This document shows positions 7,368 to 14,379 of a DNA stretch of 15,806 bases, piece by piece. Numbering within the stretch: the first letter of the stretch is position 1; every line of letters begins with the position of its first letter. The stretch is from Sulfolobus sp. UBA167 (GTDB taxonomy: Archaea; Thermoproteota; Thermoprotei_A; Sulfolobales; Sulfolobaceae), in contig DAHF01000131.1 in assembly GCA_002495845.1 (NCBI GenBank), positions 301 through 16,106 on the forward strand, read 5' to 3'. The notes beneath the pieces are model-generated. The model did no database searches. It was not told the DNA's origin and saw only the letters and a program-made list of their open reading frames with translations. Position numbers and translations under genes: made by a program.

Positions 7368-8612
7368 ATGAGGAAATACAAGGTTCTACTCATCATAGGA
7401 GACGGATTGGGAGACAGACCAGTTACCTCTTTAGGCGGTCTGACTCCGCTACAGTACGCTAGGAAGCCAAACATAAGCAAACTTCTGAAAACGTCCCTTG
7501 TAGGTTTAATGGATCCTATTTCTCCCGGCATAACACCTGGAAGCGATACCTCCCATCTCTCCATTTTCGGCCTAGACCCTTACAAGTATTATAGAGGAAG
7601 GGGAGCCTTTGAAGCCCTAGGTGCAGGAGCTAACCTGAAGCATGGTGACGTAGCTTTCAGGGGGAACTTCGCTACTGTAGACAACATGGTAGTGAAGGAC
7701 CGCAGGGCAGGGAGGAAACTTGACGAAGGCCAGGAATTAGTTGATGAACTAAACTCAAAGATAGGTTCAATCGATGGTGTAAAAGTGTCTTTTTATAAAG
7801 GTACGGAGCATAGGGTTGCGGTAGTTCTGTCAGGGCCTGGGCTGAGCGACAAAGTTAGCGATACCGACCCTCACGAGGTAGGTAAGAAGGTTTTGGAGAG
7901 CAGGCCTTCGGAGGACACACCAGAAGCAAAGAAGACGTCAGAGGTCTTGAACAAACTTACGGTTCTGATGAATAAAGTGCTAAGCGAGTCTAAGGCAAAC
8001 GCTGAAAGGGAAAAGAAAGGTGAACTGCCGGCGAATATAGTTCTGGTCAGAGGAGCGGCGAGTTACGTAAAGTTGCCTAAGCTCCAAGACTACACGGGTA
8101 TGAGAGGAGTCACTGTAGCATCAACAGCATTAATTAAAGGGATATGCAAAGAGCTAGGGATGGAAGTCGTAACTCCCCCTGGAGCTACCGGTGGAATAGA
8201 TACAAACTACGACTCTAAGGCCAGAGCTGTAATAGATTTCCTGAAATCTGATAATTACGACTTAGTGTTTCTCCATGTGAAGGCAACCGATGCTGCTTCT
8301 CACGATGGCAAGGTAGAAGAGAAAGTGAAGGCAATAGAGAAAATAGATTATGTTATAGGAAAAATTATAGACAGCGTAGGAGATGACATGGTAATAGCGT
8401 TGACGGGAGATCATGCAACTCCCGTGGAGAAGAAGGAACATGCAGGAGACCCAGTGCCCATTTTCATCCACGTCCCATATCACGTTCCTTTCGATCAGGT
8501 TGAGGACTTCAACGAGGTCGACGCTAAGAAAGGGTCTCTTAGGGTGAGAGGTATGGACGTAATGAACCTGCTCCTGAACTACTCGCAGAGGGCTGAAAAG
8601 TACGGAGCTTAA
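7368..8612 (+). CDS. apgM: Cofactor-independent phosphoglycerate mutase, archaeal ApgM type
   Basis: A 414-residue alkaline-phosphatase-superfamily enzyme that interconverts 3- and 2-phosphoglycerate without bisphosphoglycerate, in glycolysis and gluconeogenesis. Seen: N-terminal metal-site motif IIGDGLGDRP (Asp12), the GITPGSDTSHLS segment with the presumed phosphorylated Ser59, the YRGRGAFEALGAG segment typical of ApgM, and the late metal-binding HVKATDAASHDG and ALTGDHATP motifs. Length is normal for the archaeal family. The ATG immediately follows the Cdc48 stop (TAAATG), and a GTGATC sequence inside the last Cdc48 codons (7359-7364) matches the Shine-Dalgarno core expected for Sulfolobales, so the genes are probably co-transcribed and translationally coupled. 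Confidence 0.95.
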   Translation: MRKYKVLLIIGDGLGDRPVTSLGGLTPLQYARKPNISKLLKTSLVGLMDPISPGITPGSDTSHLSIFGLDPYKYYRGRGAFEALGAGANLKHGDVAFRGNFATVDNMVVKDRRAGRKLDEGQELVDELNSKIGSIDGVKVSFYKGTEHRVAVVLSGPGLSDKVSDTDPHEVGKKVLESRPSEDTPEAKKTSEVLNKLTVLMNKVLSESKANAEREKKGELPANIVLVRGAASYVKLPKLQDYTGMRGVTVASTALIKGICKELGMEVVTPPGATGGIDTNYDSKARAVIDFLKSDNYDLVFLHVKATDAASHDGKVEEKVKAIEKIDYVIGKIIDSVGDDMVIALTGDHATPVEKKEHAGDPVPIFIHVPYHVPFDQVEDFNEVDAKKGSLRVRGMDVMNLLLNYSQRAEKYGA

Positions 8613-8614
8613 TA

Positions 8615-8630
8615 CAGTAAAAATAAATTA
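8615..8630 (-). terminator. T-rich terminator candidate for the S6e-to-kinase operon
   Basis: On the minus strand the sequence TAATTTATTTTTACTG follows the stop of the dephospho-CoA kinase gene by about 50 bases. Crenarchaeal termination commonly occurs on T-runs without a required hairpin. The region 8613-8680 separates two convergent genes; the plus-strand counterpart for apgM is only a weak TTTT at 8643-8646. Confidence 0.35.
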
Positions 8631-8680
8631 GTGCAATCAAGCTTTTCCTAAGAACTTCTCAGATGATGAGGCTCAAAAGG

Positions 8681-9220
8681 TCAGAAATGTGAAGACCCCG
8701 CGCAGGGCTGACATTCCTTTCTTAGGAATTTTGAAAAAATATCATTTACCCTCCACTTGACCATTCCGTTCACTTTAACTACTACAGACCCCGCTTTGGG
8801 TTGACCGTAGACCACAACATCTCCGTCTTCACTGAAAAGAATCGCAGGTATAGCCAACATGTCTTCTTCTCCGTTTACGAAAATTCTCCCTCCAGTTTCA
8901 ATCCTTTCCTTAACTTTCAACATGGACGAAAGCCTCAGCACTCCTGGCTCGTTCATAACTACGTCTCCTTCAGCCTTAGTTCCTAGATATAGGTTTCTCA
9001 TTGTCTTTCCGTCCACAATACTGAGGTGAGGGGTTATGTCGGCATCGGTCAAGATCTTAGTTACAAAGTCTCCCACAGTTATTACCCTTTTTCCCCTTAC
9101 TTCTGCCGGAAGTGATTCTTTGCCTACCACAAGCTTACCGTAAGGTCTAGAAAGTTCAATCCTAGGTTCTCGGGTAGGGAAAAAACAAACGTCTATTTCA
9201 GGTTTATGGCGTATTTCCAA
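8681..9220 (-). CDS. GTP-dependent dephospho-CoA kinase (DUF359 family)
   Basis: A 179-residue protein matching the archaeal DUF359 family, whose Thermococcus member TK1697 phosphorylates dephospho-CoA with GTP as the last step of CoA synthesis. Family landmarks seen: RPYGKLVVG (25-33), ITVGDFVT (47-54), IVDGKTMR (68-75), a MNEPGVL segment near 90, GEEDMLAIPAIL (117 onward) and VVYGQPKAGSVV. It is unrelated in fold to bacterial CoaE. The only in-frame ATG before the domain is at 9220, which overlaps the end of spt4 by 28 bases. It is the last gene of the minus-strand operon. The tail carries a CQPC pair, whose meaning I cannot tell. Assignment is by recalled motifs. Confidence 0.85.
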   Translation of the reverse strand: MEIRHKPEIDVCFFPTREPRIELSRPYGKLVVGKESLPAEVRGKRVITVGDFVTKILTDADITPHLSIVDGKTMRNLYLGTKAEGDVVMNEPGVLRLSSMLKVKERIETGGRIFVNGEEDMLAIPAILFSEDGDVVVYGQPKAGSVVVKVNGMVKWRVNDIFSKFLRKECQPCAGSSHF

Positions 9221-9390
9221 GGCTTCTGCACACCCGTAAGCTTTGCTATCTCAGATTCCTCGTCTATTATTATGATCATTCCTTCCCAGTCATCAGAGAA
9301 TGATTGACCTCCGCAAACAGGACATTTAGCGTCGTCTGAGTTGGTGAGAGCTCTGCAGTTTTTACATGCCTTAAATACCTTCTGTCCCAT
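9193..9390 (-). CDS. spt4: Transcription elongation factor Spt4 (RpoE'')
   Basis: A 65-residue zinc protein with ligands Cys9, Cys12, Cys23 and Cys26, followed by the SDDWEGMIIIID strand typical of Spt4. It binds the NGN domain of Spt5 and helps RNA polymerase elongate. Length is normal for archaeal Spt4. A strong purine run (GGGGG, 9396-9400) sits five bases before the ATG. It lies 12 bases downstream of rpo7, the usual archaeal pairing, and its 3' end overlaps the start of the dephospho-CoA kinase gene. Confidence 0.95.
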   Translation of the reverse strand: MGQKVFKACKNCRALTNSDDAKCPVCGGQSFSDDWEGMIIIIDEESEIAKLTGVQKPWKYAINLK

Positions 9391-9402
9391 GTATACCCCC
9401 GT

Positions 9403-9936
9403 TCATTGTTTTTTGATCCACTCTGCCTTCCCCAAGGCAGGCTGTCTTGACGTGAGAGCTATCTTAGGCAACCTTCCTGCTGAAGTGGAAATTGTAAATA
9501 TCCTGACCCTTATCAAGTCACCTTTCTGTAACATTTTCTTGGTCTTCTCAGTGTATATTATTCCTCGGTTTTTGTCATACTTCATGTTTTCGTCCGTTAT
9601 CTGAGATATGTGAAGCAACCCATCCATAGGCCCTAAATTAACGTAAACTCCGTAGTTGTCAACTTGCTGCACTTCCCCTTCTGCTACTTCCTGTATCATC
9701 GGAACGTAGGAGAGGACTTCGAACTCAACTTCGTGGTACGTGGCTCCGTCTCCGTAAACTATTTGCCCCTCTTCGCTCACCTTAGCGTTCAGGATAGCTA
9801 AAACCAATCCAAACTCGCTGGAAAGTTTCTCTTGATAGTCCTGCTTCAGGTTTTCCAAAGCCACCTCTTCCAAAGGCTTGCCGAAGGATTCGGGTGGTAT
9901 TCGGACGATACCCTTTGCCTTTATAAGTTTATACAT
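9403..9936 (-). CDS. rpo7: RNA polymerase subunit Rpo7 (RpoE', Rpb7-like)
   Basis: A 177-residue subunit of the Rpo4/Rpo7 stalk, which aids open-complex formation and binds nascent RNA. The N-terminal RNP-like domain (about 1-80, MYKLIKAKGIVRIPPESFG) is followed by an S1/OB domain (about 82-165) with the core NYGVYVNLGPMDGLLHISQI. The tail TSRQPALGKAEWIKKQ is typical of crenarchaeal Rpo7. The ATG lies three bases after the PIN-domain gene stop, with no clear Shine-Dalgarno sequence, so translation is probably coupled. Rpo4 is not in this window. Confidence 0.95.
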   Translation of the reverse strand: MYKLIKAKGIVRIPPESFGKPLEEVALENLKQDYQEKLSSEFGLVLAILNAKVSEEGQIVYGDGATYHEVEFEVLSYVPMIQEVAEGEVQQVDNYGVYVNLGPMDGLLHISQITDENMKYDKNRGIIYTEKTKKMLQKGDLIRVRIFTISTSAGRLPKIALTSRQPALGKAEWIKKQ

Positions 9937-9939
9937 AGC

Positions 9940-10371
9940 TTAGAATGGAGTTAAGGATTTTATAATTTTACCTTTCCCTTGTACAAAGAGCACCCTGACT
10001 CCATTCTCAAGCGCTCTTTGTTTCATTTCCCTATCGTTAGTCATTAAGATCAGATTCATCTTTAGTGCGGTCTCGATTAGACAATTGTCCACTTTTCCAG
10101 AGCACGGTGCATCAAGCTTCTTCCACATGCTTGAGAATTTCTCCAAGTAAGCCATTGCAACGTTAATTCTTGCGTTCATCGAAAAGCCTCTCTCCCTCCC
10201 CTTCAATGTTAGGAGCTCGTTTATAACAGTGCTGTGAATGAAAAAGTCTGGCTTATAGTCAAACCTTTCTAATACTGAAAGAAAGGGATCGAAACCTTCG
10301 TAAATATAAAGGAGGATATTAGTATCTAAAAGCACTCCTTCCTTCTCTATGTCTTTCTTCTTTTCTATCAT
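9940..10371 (-). CDS. PIN-domain protein (Fcf1/Utp24-like putative RNase)
   Basis: A 143-residue single PIN domain. The four acidic residues expected at the metal-dependent nuclease site are present: Asp16 (LLDTN), Glu52 (VINELL), Asp95 (KVDNCLIE) and Asp113 (MTNDRE), so nuclease activity is plausible. It sits between aIF2 gamma and rpo7 among translation and transcription genes and has no antitoxin partner beside it, which argues for an rRNA-processing type rather than a VapC toxin. I chose the ATG at 10371 because its ATGA overlaps the aIF2 gamma stop by four bases, a common coupling arrangement. An ATG at 10452 would add 27 basic residues encoded entirely inside aIF2 gamma, so it is less likely. 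Confidence 0.88.
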   Translation of the reverse strand: MIEKKKDIEKEGVLLDTNILLYIYEGFDPFLSVLERFDYKPDFFIHSTVINELLTLKGRERGFSMNARINVAMAYLEKFSSMWKKLDAPCSGKVDNCLIETALKMNLILMTNDREMKQRALENGVRVLFVQGKGKIIKSLTPF

Positions 10372-11615
10372 ACTTTCACTATTCCCCAACCTACGAGCCT
10401 CCACCTTCCTCCTATCTGTTTGCTTATGACTGCTCTTACGTTCTTGTCCCATATCGCTACTGGTCTCTTTAGGTCTACTTCTATTGTATTTGACTTAGAT
10501 GTTCTCACTACACCTATGGTAGTCGCTGACCCTATGGATAACATTAGGGTCTCCTTAGCCCTTATCGTGTCTACCTTGTTTAGATCTTTGGCTCCTACTA
10601 CCCTTTCTAAGAGTTGATATTCGATCATTAACTTGTCAAGCACATCTACTTTAGCATTAGCGGGGACTACTACATTACCTAAAAGTCCATCCGCCTTAGT
10701 TAGGGAAGGATCTAGGTATGTCCCCATAGCTACTAGACCTCCTGGCTTAGCTTCATCAAACTCGTTGTCGCCAAACCTGAGAGATGAGACTTTAGTGTAT
10801 AACGGCTGGAAGGACGTTTTTCCCTGTTTCTCTATCCTTATACCGGGGACTATCTTTACCTCTTGCCCTACTTTGAAGCTCCCTTGGATTATCGTCCCTC
10901 CTACTACACCTCCTTTTAGGTTAGAGTAAGAAGTACCGGGCTTGTTTATGTCAAAACTTCGTATTACCAAGAGGACTGAGCTCTTGTTTGGATCTCTCTC
11001 AGGTGTCTTTATATGGTTCTCCATGTTTTCTATCAAGGCATCTACGTTTATTTTGTGGAGGGCACTGACTGGGACTATCGGTGACCCTTCCGCCCAAGTT
11101 CCCTTGATGAACTCTTTAATCGACCTATATTGAGCTAAGGCCTCTTCCTTGGATACCACGTCCACTTTGTTTTGGACTATTACCATGTTTTTTATTCCTA
11201 TTATTCCAAGTGCAGTGAAGTGCTCCCTGGTCTGCGGCTGAGGGAAGGGTTCGTTTGCTGCAACTACCAAGATCGCGCCGTCCATGAGCGCTGCCCCGGA
11301 GAGCATAGTAGCCATCAAGACTTCATGCCCTGGAGCATCTATCAGGGAAATCCTCCTTAGGAACTTGGGTTTCTCATCTGACCCGCAGGTGTTACACGAA
11401 GGCTCCGTGACATATCCTTCAGGCTTTCTACAAGTCTCACAAAGGCCTATGCTAGCTTCTGCATATCCAAGCTTTATCGTCATCCCTCTTTTTAGCTCCT
11501 CCGAGTGTTTAGAAGTCCAAACTCCAGTTATTGCTTGCACGAGGGTTGTTTTCCCGTGATCTACATGGCCTACTACTCCTATGTTAACTTCTGGTTGTAC
11601 GTTTGGCCAGGACAA
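10368..11615 (-). CDS. eif2g: Translation initiation factor aIF2 subunit gamma
   Basis: A 415-residue translational GTPase; as the core of aIF2 it carries initiator Met-tRNA to the small ribosomal subunit. Seen: P-loop GHVDHGKT (16-23), switch-1 region RGMTIKLGY (43-51), zinc knuckle Cys59/Cys62/Cys74/Cys77, switch-2 DAPGHE (93-98) and NKVD (149-152), followed by two beta-barrel domains. Start: the only usable in-frame codon is TTG (11613-11615), preceded at four bases by GGTGA of an AAGGTGAT Shine-Dalgarno sequence. An out-of-frame ATG (11618-11620) lies between the two and opens a 13-codon frame. The gene begins four bases after the S6e stop and overlaps the PIN-domain gene by four bases. 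Confidence 0.97.
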   Translation of the reverse strand: MSWPNVQPEVNIGVVGHVDHGKTTLVQAITGVWTSKHSEELKRGMTIKLGYAEASIGLCETCRKPEGYVTEPSCNTCGSDEKPKFLRRISLIDAPGHEVLMATMLSGAALMDGAILVVAANEPFPQPQTREHFTALGIIGIKNMVIVQNKVDVVSKEEALAQYRSIKEFIKGTWAEGSPIVPVSALHKINVDALIENMENHIKTPERDPNKSSVLLVIRSFDINKPGTSYSNLKGGVVGGTIIQGSFKVGQEVKIVPGIRIEKQGKTSFQPLYTKVSSLRFGDNEFDEAKPGGLVAMGTYLDPSLTKADGLLGNVVVPANAKVDVLDKLMIEYQLLERVVGAKDLNKVDTIRAKETLMLSIGSATTIGVVRTSKSNTIEVDLKRPVAIWDKNVRAVISKQIGGRWRLVGWGIVKV

Positions 11616-11619
11616 AGCA

Positions 11620-12258
11620 TCACCTTAAAATCACGGTATTCACTTGGACTACGTCCTGGACGACCATGTTTCCTCTCACCGTCTTTCTTCTCCTCTCACC
11701 GTCCTCTTCTGGGTGGTATCCAGGAGGTCCACTGATCAGCAATCTCTTCTTGACTCCTCCTCCCACATCAGGCCTCATGGGGAAGCCGGAATTATCTGAT
11801 CCTCCAGTTATCTTGAGCTTAAGCGGAGTTCCTAGAGCCCCGAAATCAACGACCTCTCCTATCTTCCTTCCTATCAAGGAAGACTTGTTTTGGTCTACGG
11901 TTAGCTGAAACGCCCTAGTCCTATACGCTTTCGCCTCGAACTCCTGAGAGCCGAACTTCTCCGACGCTTCCTGTCCTATCCAAACCTCATTATCCGGAAC
12001 AGAAGAGTCTACCTCTACTTTGAAGTGAGATTTGATCTTAGATATCTTATCTCCTTCCTGTTTCGTGATCTCTAGGGTGAGGAACAAGTCAACGTTGAGG
12101 CTCTGTTTAGTCTTCTCGTTTAGCTTAGCTATAGGAAGAGTTTTTCCTTCTTTTTCTCCGTTCTGTGCTTGTATTTTATCCGAAACTTTCACCTTAACGT
12201 TTTCTATCTTTAGAGATGTCGAACTTGGGTCAGAAATGACGAGCTTAAAGTCAGGCAA
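11620..12258 (-). CDS. rps6e: Small-subunit ribosomal protein S6e with large internal insertion
   Basis: A 212-residue protein. The first strand FKLVISDP (4-11) and everything from about residue 117 on (FQLTVDQNKSSLIGRKIGEVVD, TGGSDNSGFPMRPDV, RRRKTVRGN, VQVNTVIL) match S6e. Between them lie about 85-100 residues (12-115) that ordinary archaeal S6e of about 125-135 residues lacks. From memory, S. solfataricus S6e is also about 214 residues, so this is probably a Sulfolobales trait. Start is TTG at 12258, five bases after AAGGTGG (12264-12270). An out-of-frame ATG at 12262 reads only Met-Ile-Ala-stop. It is the first gene of the operon continuing to aIF2 gamma. Confidence 0.93.
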   Translation of the reverse strand: MPDFKLVISDPSSTSLKIENVKVKVSDKIQAQNGEKEGKTLPIAKLNEKTKQSLNVDLFLTLEITKQEGDKISKIKSHFKVEVDSSVPDNEVWIGQEASEKFGSQEFEAKAYRTRAFQLTVDQNKSSLIGRKIGEVVDFGALGTPLKLKITGGSDNSGFPMRPDVGGGVKKRLLISGPPGYHPEEDGERRRKTVRGNMVVQDVVQVNTVILR

Positions 12259-12290
12259 TCATTCCACCTTCAAGAGCTTATCTTAATTCA

Positions 12291-12301
12291 AGTATATAAA
12301 A
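12291..12301. promoter_or_regulatory. Shared TATA element for S6e operon (minus) and cbiX (plus)
   Basis: AGTATATAAAA lies between divergent starts. On the minus strand it reads TTTTATATACT and predicts a start of transcription near 12272, leaving a short leader with the Shine-Dalgarno sequence of S6e. On the plus strand TATATAAA (12293-12300) predicts transcription from about 12321, downstream of the first cbiX ATG (12314) and just before the second (12329). Only one TATA-like sequence is seen in the 55-70 bases between the genes. Confidence 0.55.
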
Positions 12302-12328
12302 TCGTACTCGAAGATGTCATTGATAAAT

Positions 12329-12718
12329 ATGATAGGAGTCTTGCTTGTATTACATGGGAGTAAAGTTTCACAATGGAAGGAAATGGCCGTTGGCTACGCT
12401 GAGATGTTAGGGAAAGATTTCGATCTGGTTGAATATGGTTTCCTTGAGTTCGACCAGCCAGATCTCAGGACAGCATTGGAGAATTTATTCAAGAAAGGCG
12501 CGGATCAGATAATAGTTGTGCCTCTGCTTTTCGCAACAGGAACGCACTTCCTGAAAGATATTCCGAGACTCTTGGGAATAGAAGGTAATGAGGCTGTCAT
12601 TGACGGCAGAAAGGTGTCGATCACAATCGCCTCTCCTATAGGCTTAGACCAGCGTATAGCTGATATTTTGAAAGAAAGGGTAGAGGAAGCAATTAAGGTG
12701 CGAGTTGAAAACAATTAG
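12329..12718 (+). CDS. cbiX: Small sirohydrochlorin cobalto/nickelo-chelatase CbiX(S)
   Basis: A 129-residue single-domain chelatase that inserts cobalt or nickel into sirohydrochlorin, for cobalamin or coenzyme F430-type tetrapyrroles. The two metal-site histidines of CbiX(S) are visible: His9 in VLHGS and His73 in FATGTHFLKDIP. Length is typical of archaeal CbiX(S), which act as homodimers. Start: an ATG at 12314 is in frame but lies only about 17 bases from the TATA centre, before the expected transcription start, so I prefer the ATG at 12329, which also gives the usual MIGVLLVLHGS N-terminus. It is a lone gene divergent from S6e. Confidence 0.9.
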   Translation: MIGVLLVLHGSKVSQWKEMAVGYAEMLGKDFDLVEYGFLEFDQPDLRTALENLFKKGADQIIVVPLLFATGTHFLKDIPRLLGIEGNEAVIDGRKVSITIASPIGLDQRIADILKERVEEAIKVRVENN

Positions 12719-12859
12719 AGTTTAGATTAGAAACAGAAAAGATGACCGTCCAGGCAACTATTATGTAATAAAGTAGTATATATATACACACTTCTTTTTT
12801 ATATAAGACGCTTCACGCTTGATATAAAACCTAGGGATAAAAACAATACTGGATGTAAA
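12719..12859. terminator. Convergent intergenic region with T-runs on both strands
   Basis: This gap between cbiX and S15 is AT-rich. On the plus strand CTTCTTTTTT (12791-12800) is a likely terminator for cbiX; on the minus strand a TTTTT (12839-12843) follows the S15 stop closely. A perfect 12-base palindrome GTATATATATAC (12776-12787) could act as a TATA in either direction, but no ORF follows it. Confidence 0.4.
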
Positions 12860-13324
12860 TTAGGAGGCTTCGGCAGAAGCTATTAATAGTTCAGCCTTAG
12901 CCGGTTCGTAACGCCAGCCCTTTGGAAGCTTTTCAACTTCCACGTAGTATCTGCTCAGCCTCCTTATTTTTGACTCTACCTCTTCGAGACCTCTCTTTGC
13001 CTTCTTGTCCTTGGGGTACTCGTTTAAATGTCTTCTTACGTTAACAGCTTTCTTTATTAGGTTGAAAAGGTCCTCTGGAATCTTTGGAGCTAGACCCCTC
13101 TCTTCAAGTATTTGAGATATGCTTTTTCTAGTTACTTGCTTTACAAGAGGTACTCCGTATTGATCTCTCAATACTAAACCTATCATTGAAGGGGGATAAC
13201 CCTTCTTTGAAAGCTCCTCTACTAATACCTCTACCTCCTCACGGGTGAACTTAACCCATTTCGGAGATCCTGCTCTAACAGGTCTTATTGAATGAGATTT
13301 TCCTCTAGCTCTCCTCTTGTTCAT
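12860..13324 (-). CDS. rps15: Small-subunit ribosomal protein S15 (uS15)
   Basis: A 154-residue uS15 of the archaeal/eukaryotic long form (eukaryotic S13e): an N-terminal basic extension (NKRRARGKSHSIRP), the WVKFTREEVEVLVEELSKKG helix and the C-terminal RNA-binding helices (RRHLNEYPKDKKAKRGLE, RRLSRYY). It binds 16S rRNA early in 30S assembly. I chose the ATG at 13324: AGGTGA (13330-13335) lies five bases before it and overlaps the metE stop codon. A GTG at 13333 forms a GTGA overlap with that stop but would place the start inside the Shine-Dalgarno sequence. It is the last gene of the PCNA-metE-S15 operon. Confidence 0.95.
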   Translation of the reverse strand: MNKRRARGKSHSIRPVRAGSPKWVKFTREEVEVLVEELSKKGYPPSMIGLVLRDQYGVPLVKQVTRKSISQILEERGLAPKIPEDLFNLIKKAVNVRRHLNEYPKDKKAKRGLEEVESKIRRLSRYYVEVEKLPKGWRYEPAKAELLIASAEAS

Positions 13325-13329
13325 TGGAT

Positions 13330-14379
13330 TCACCTATTGACAATGGGTTTCAACTGGATAGTAGACAAACCCTTCTTTTTAAGTTCTTCCCTCACCATTC
13401 TTGTTCCTTCCACTACTGAAACCAGCTTCTGGTATGCGACCTTTCTGGATAGCCTCTTAAGTCCACAGTCTGGGTTGACGAATATCTTTTCTGGCTCAAG
13501 CACCTGCATGGCCTTCTTTATGCCCTTTGCGACTTCCTCTGGAGTTTCTACCTTCTTTGAGTGAACGTCTACTACACCTAAACCTATCTCCTTTGAGTAT
13601 CCAAACCTCTTTATGAGCTCTAAGTCCTTAAAGTCCCTGTTCTTGAACTCTAGGGCTAGCTGGTCTACCTTCAGCTCATCAGCAAACGGCATTACCTTAG
13701 AGTAATCCCCGTAACATATGTGGAGCCCTACCTTAACGTCAACACCTTTTACGGCTTCATTAATAGCTTGTACTCCCCACGGTATTTCGTCTTCATGAGT
13801 GGGCAAGGCTGGTTCGTCGACCTGTATGAAAGGAATGCCCATCTTCACCAAGTTCTTTATCTCCTGGTTTATTATCTTAGCCAAATCGAAGACTAGATCC
13901 TCCTTTGTCTTATAGTATTCATTGAACGACCAGTCTGCTATTGTGTAAGGACCGGTGATCGTAACCTTCAGGTTTTTAGTGTAAGACACTGATTGGGCGA
14001 ACTTGACTTCCCCTTCGAGCATGGGTTTCTTGTATTCCACTCTGCTCACAACGGAAGGCTTCCTGTAGTAAGCGTCTCCCCAGACCCTCACGTAGCCGTA
14101 GAACTTGAATCCCTTTAAATGCTCAGCGAAGAACTCGACCATCTCATCCCTTCTCATCTCTCCGTCAGTAGGTATGTCTATTCCTGCGACCTCGTGGTCC
14201 CTCATGACTGCAATGACTGAGTCATTAAAGGCCTCCTCTAAGTCGTCCTTGGAGATCTTCCCCGCTGACGATAGCCTTATTGACTCCTTGAGCCACTTCG
14301 GTCTAGGATAGCTCCCTATGACCGTTGTAGGTAGAACAGGAACTTCTGGATAAGACTTTTTGCTGTTAATTTTTACCAC
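13330..14379 (-). CDS. metE: Methionine synthase catalytic barrel (MetE C-terminal type)
   Basis: A 349-residue stand-alone version of the C-terminal half of cobalamin-independent methionine synthase; it methylates homocysteine. Zinc ligands of that family are all recognisable: His220 and Cys222 (GLHICYGD), Glu244 (LALEFKNRD) and Cys305 (NPDCGLKRL). The VIGSYPRPKW, PTDGEMRRDEMVEFF and GPYTIADWS segments fit the family. Lacking the fused N-terminal barrel, it may use a donor other than methyl-polyglutamyl-folate, as proposed for archaeal core enzymes, or pair with its upstream neighbour. The start is awkward: the GTG at 14379 lies inside the strong GGAGGTG Shine-Dalgarno sequence; the next codon at good spacing is an ATT at 14370. 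It overlaps the upstream gene by 14 bases. Confidence 0.92.
   Translation of the reverse strand: MVKINSKKSYPEVPVLPTTVIGSYPRPKWLKESIRLSSAGKISKDDLEEAFNDSVIAVMRDHEVAGIDIPTDGEMRRDEMVEFFAEHLKGFKFYGYVRVWGDAYYRKPSVVSRVEYKKPMLEGEVKFAQSVSYTKNLKVTITGPYTIADWSFNEYYKTKEDLVFDLAKIINQEIKNLVKMGIPFIQVDEPALPTHEDEIPWGVQAINEAVKGVDVKVGLHICYGDYSKVMPFADELKVDQLALEFKNRDFKDLELIKRFGYSKEIGLGVVDVHSKKVETPEEVAKGIKKAMQVLEPEKIFVNPDCGLKRLSRKVAYQKLVSVVEGTRMVREELKKKGLSTIQLKPIVNR

Noticed and set aside
8262..8483. Minus-strand ORF inside apgM, and similar antisense ORFs in Cdc48, aIF2 gamma, S6e and metE
   Set aside because: All are mirror frames of conserved coding sequence; none has a family signature or its own promoter.
8661..8713. 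Possible C/D box small RNA: ATGATGA at 8663-8669 and CTGA at 8708-8711 between apgM and the kinase gene
   Set aside because: The outer boxes are well placed, but D' and C' are poor matches, guide lengths are uneven, and no terminal stem is seen. RNA-seq would settle it.
10369..10452. Longer PIN-domain protein starting at 10452
   Set aside because: The extra 27 residues are encoded inside aIF2 gamma, are basic low-complexity sequence, and the ATGA overlap at 10368-10371 gives a better start.
12314..12328. Upstream ATG for cbiX at 12314
   Set aside because: It is too close to the TATA element to be within the predicted transcript, and it adds residues not usual for the family.
12776..12787. 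GTATATATATAC as a promoter of a small gene between cbiX and S15
   Set aside because: No ORF or clear RNA structure follows on either strand; simple AT alternation in a convergent gap is a sufficient explanation.
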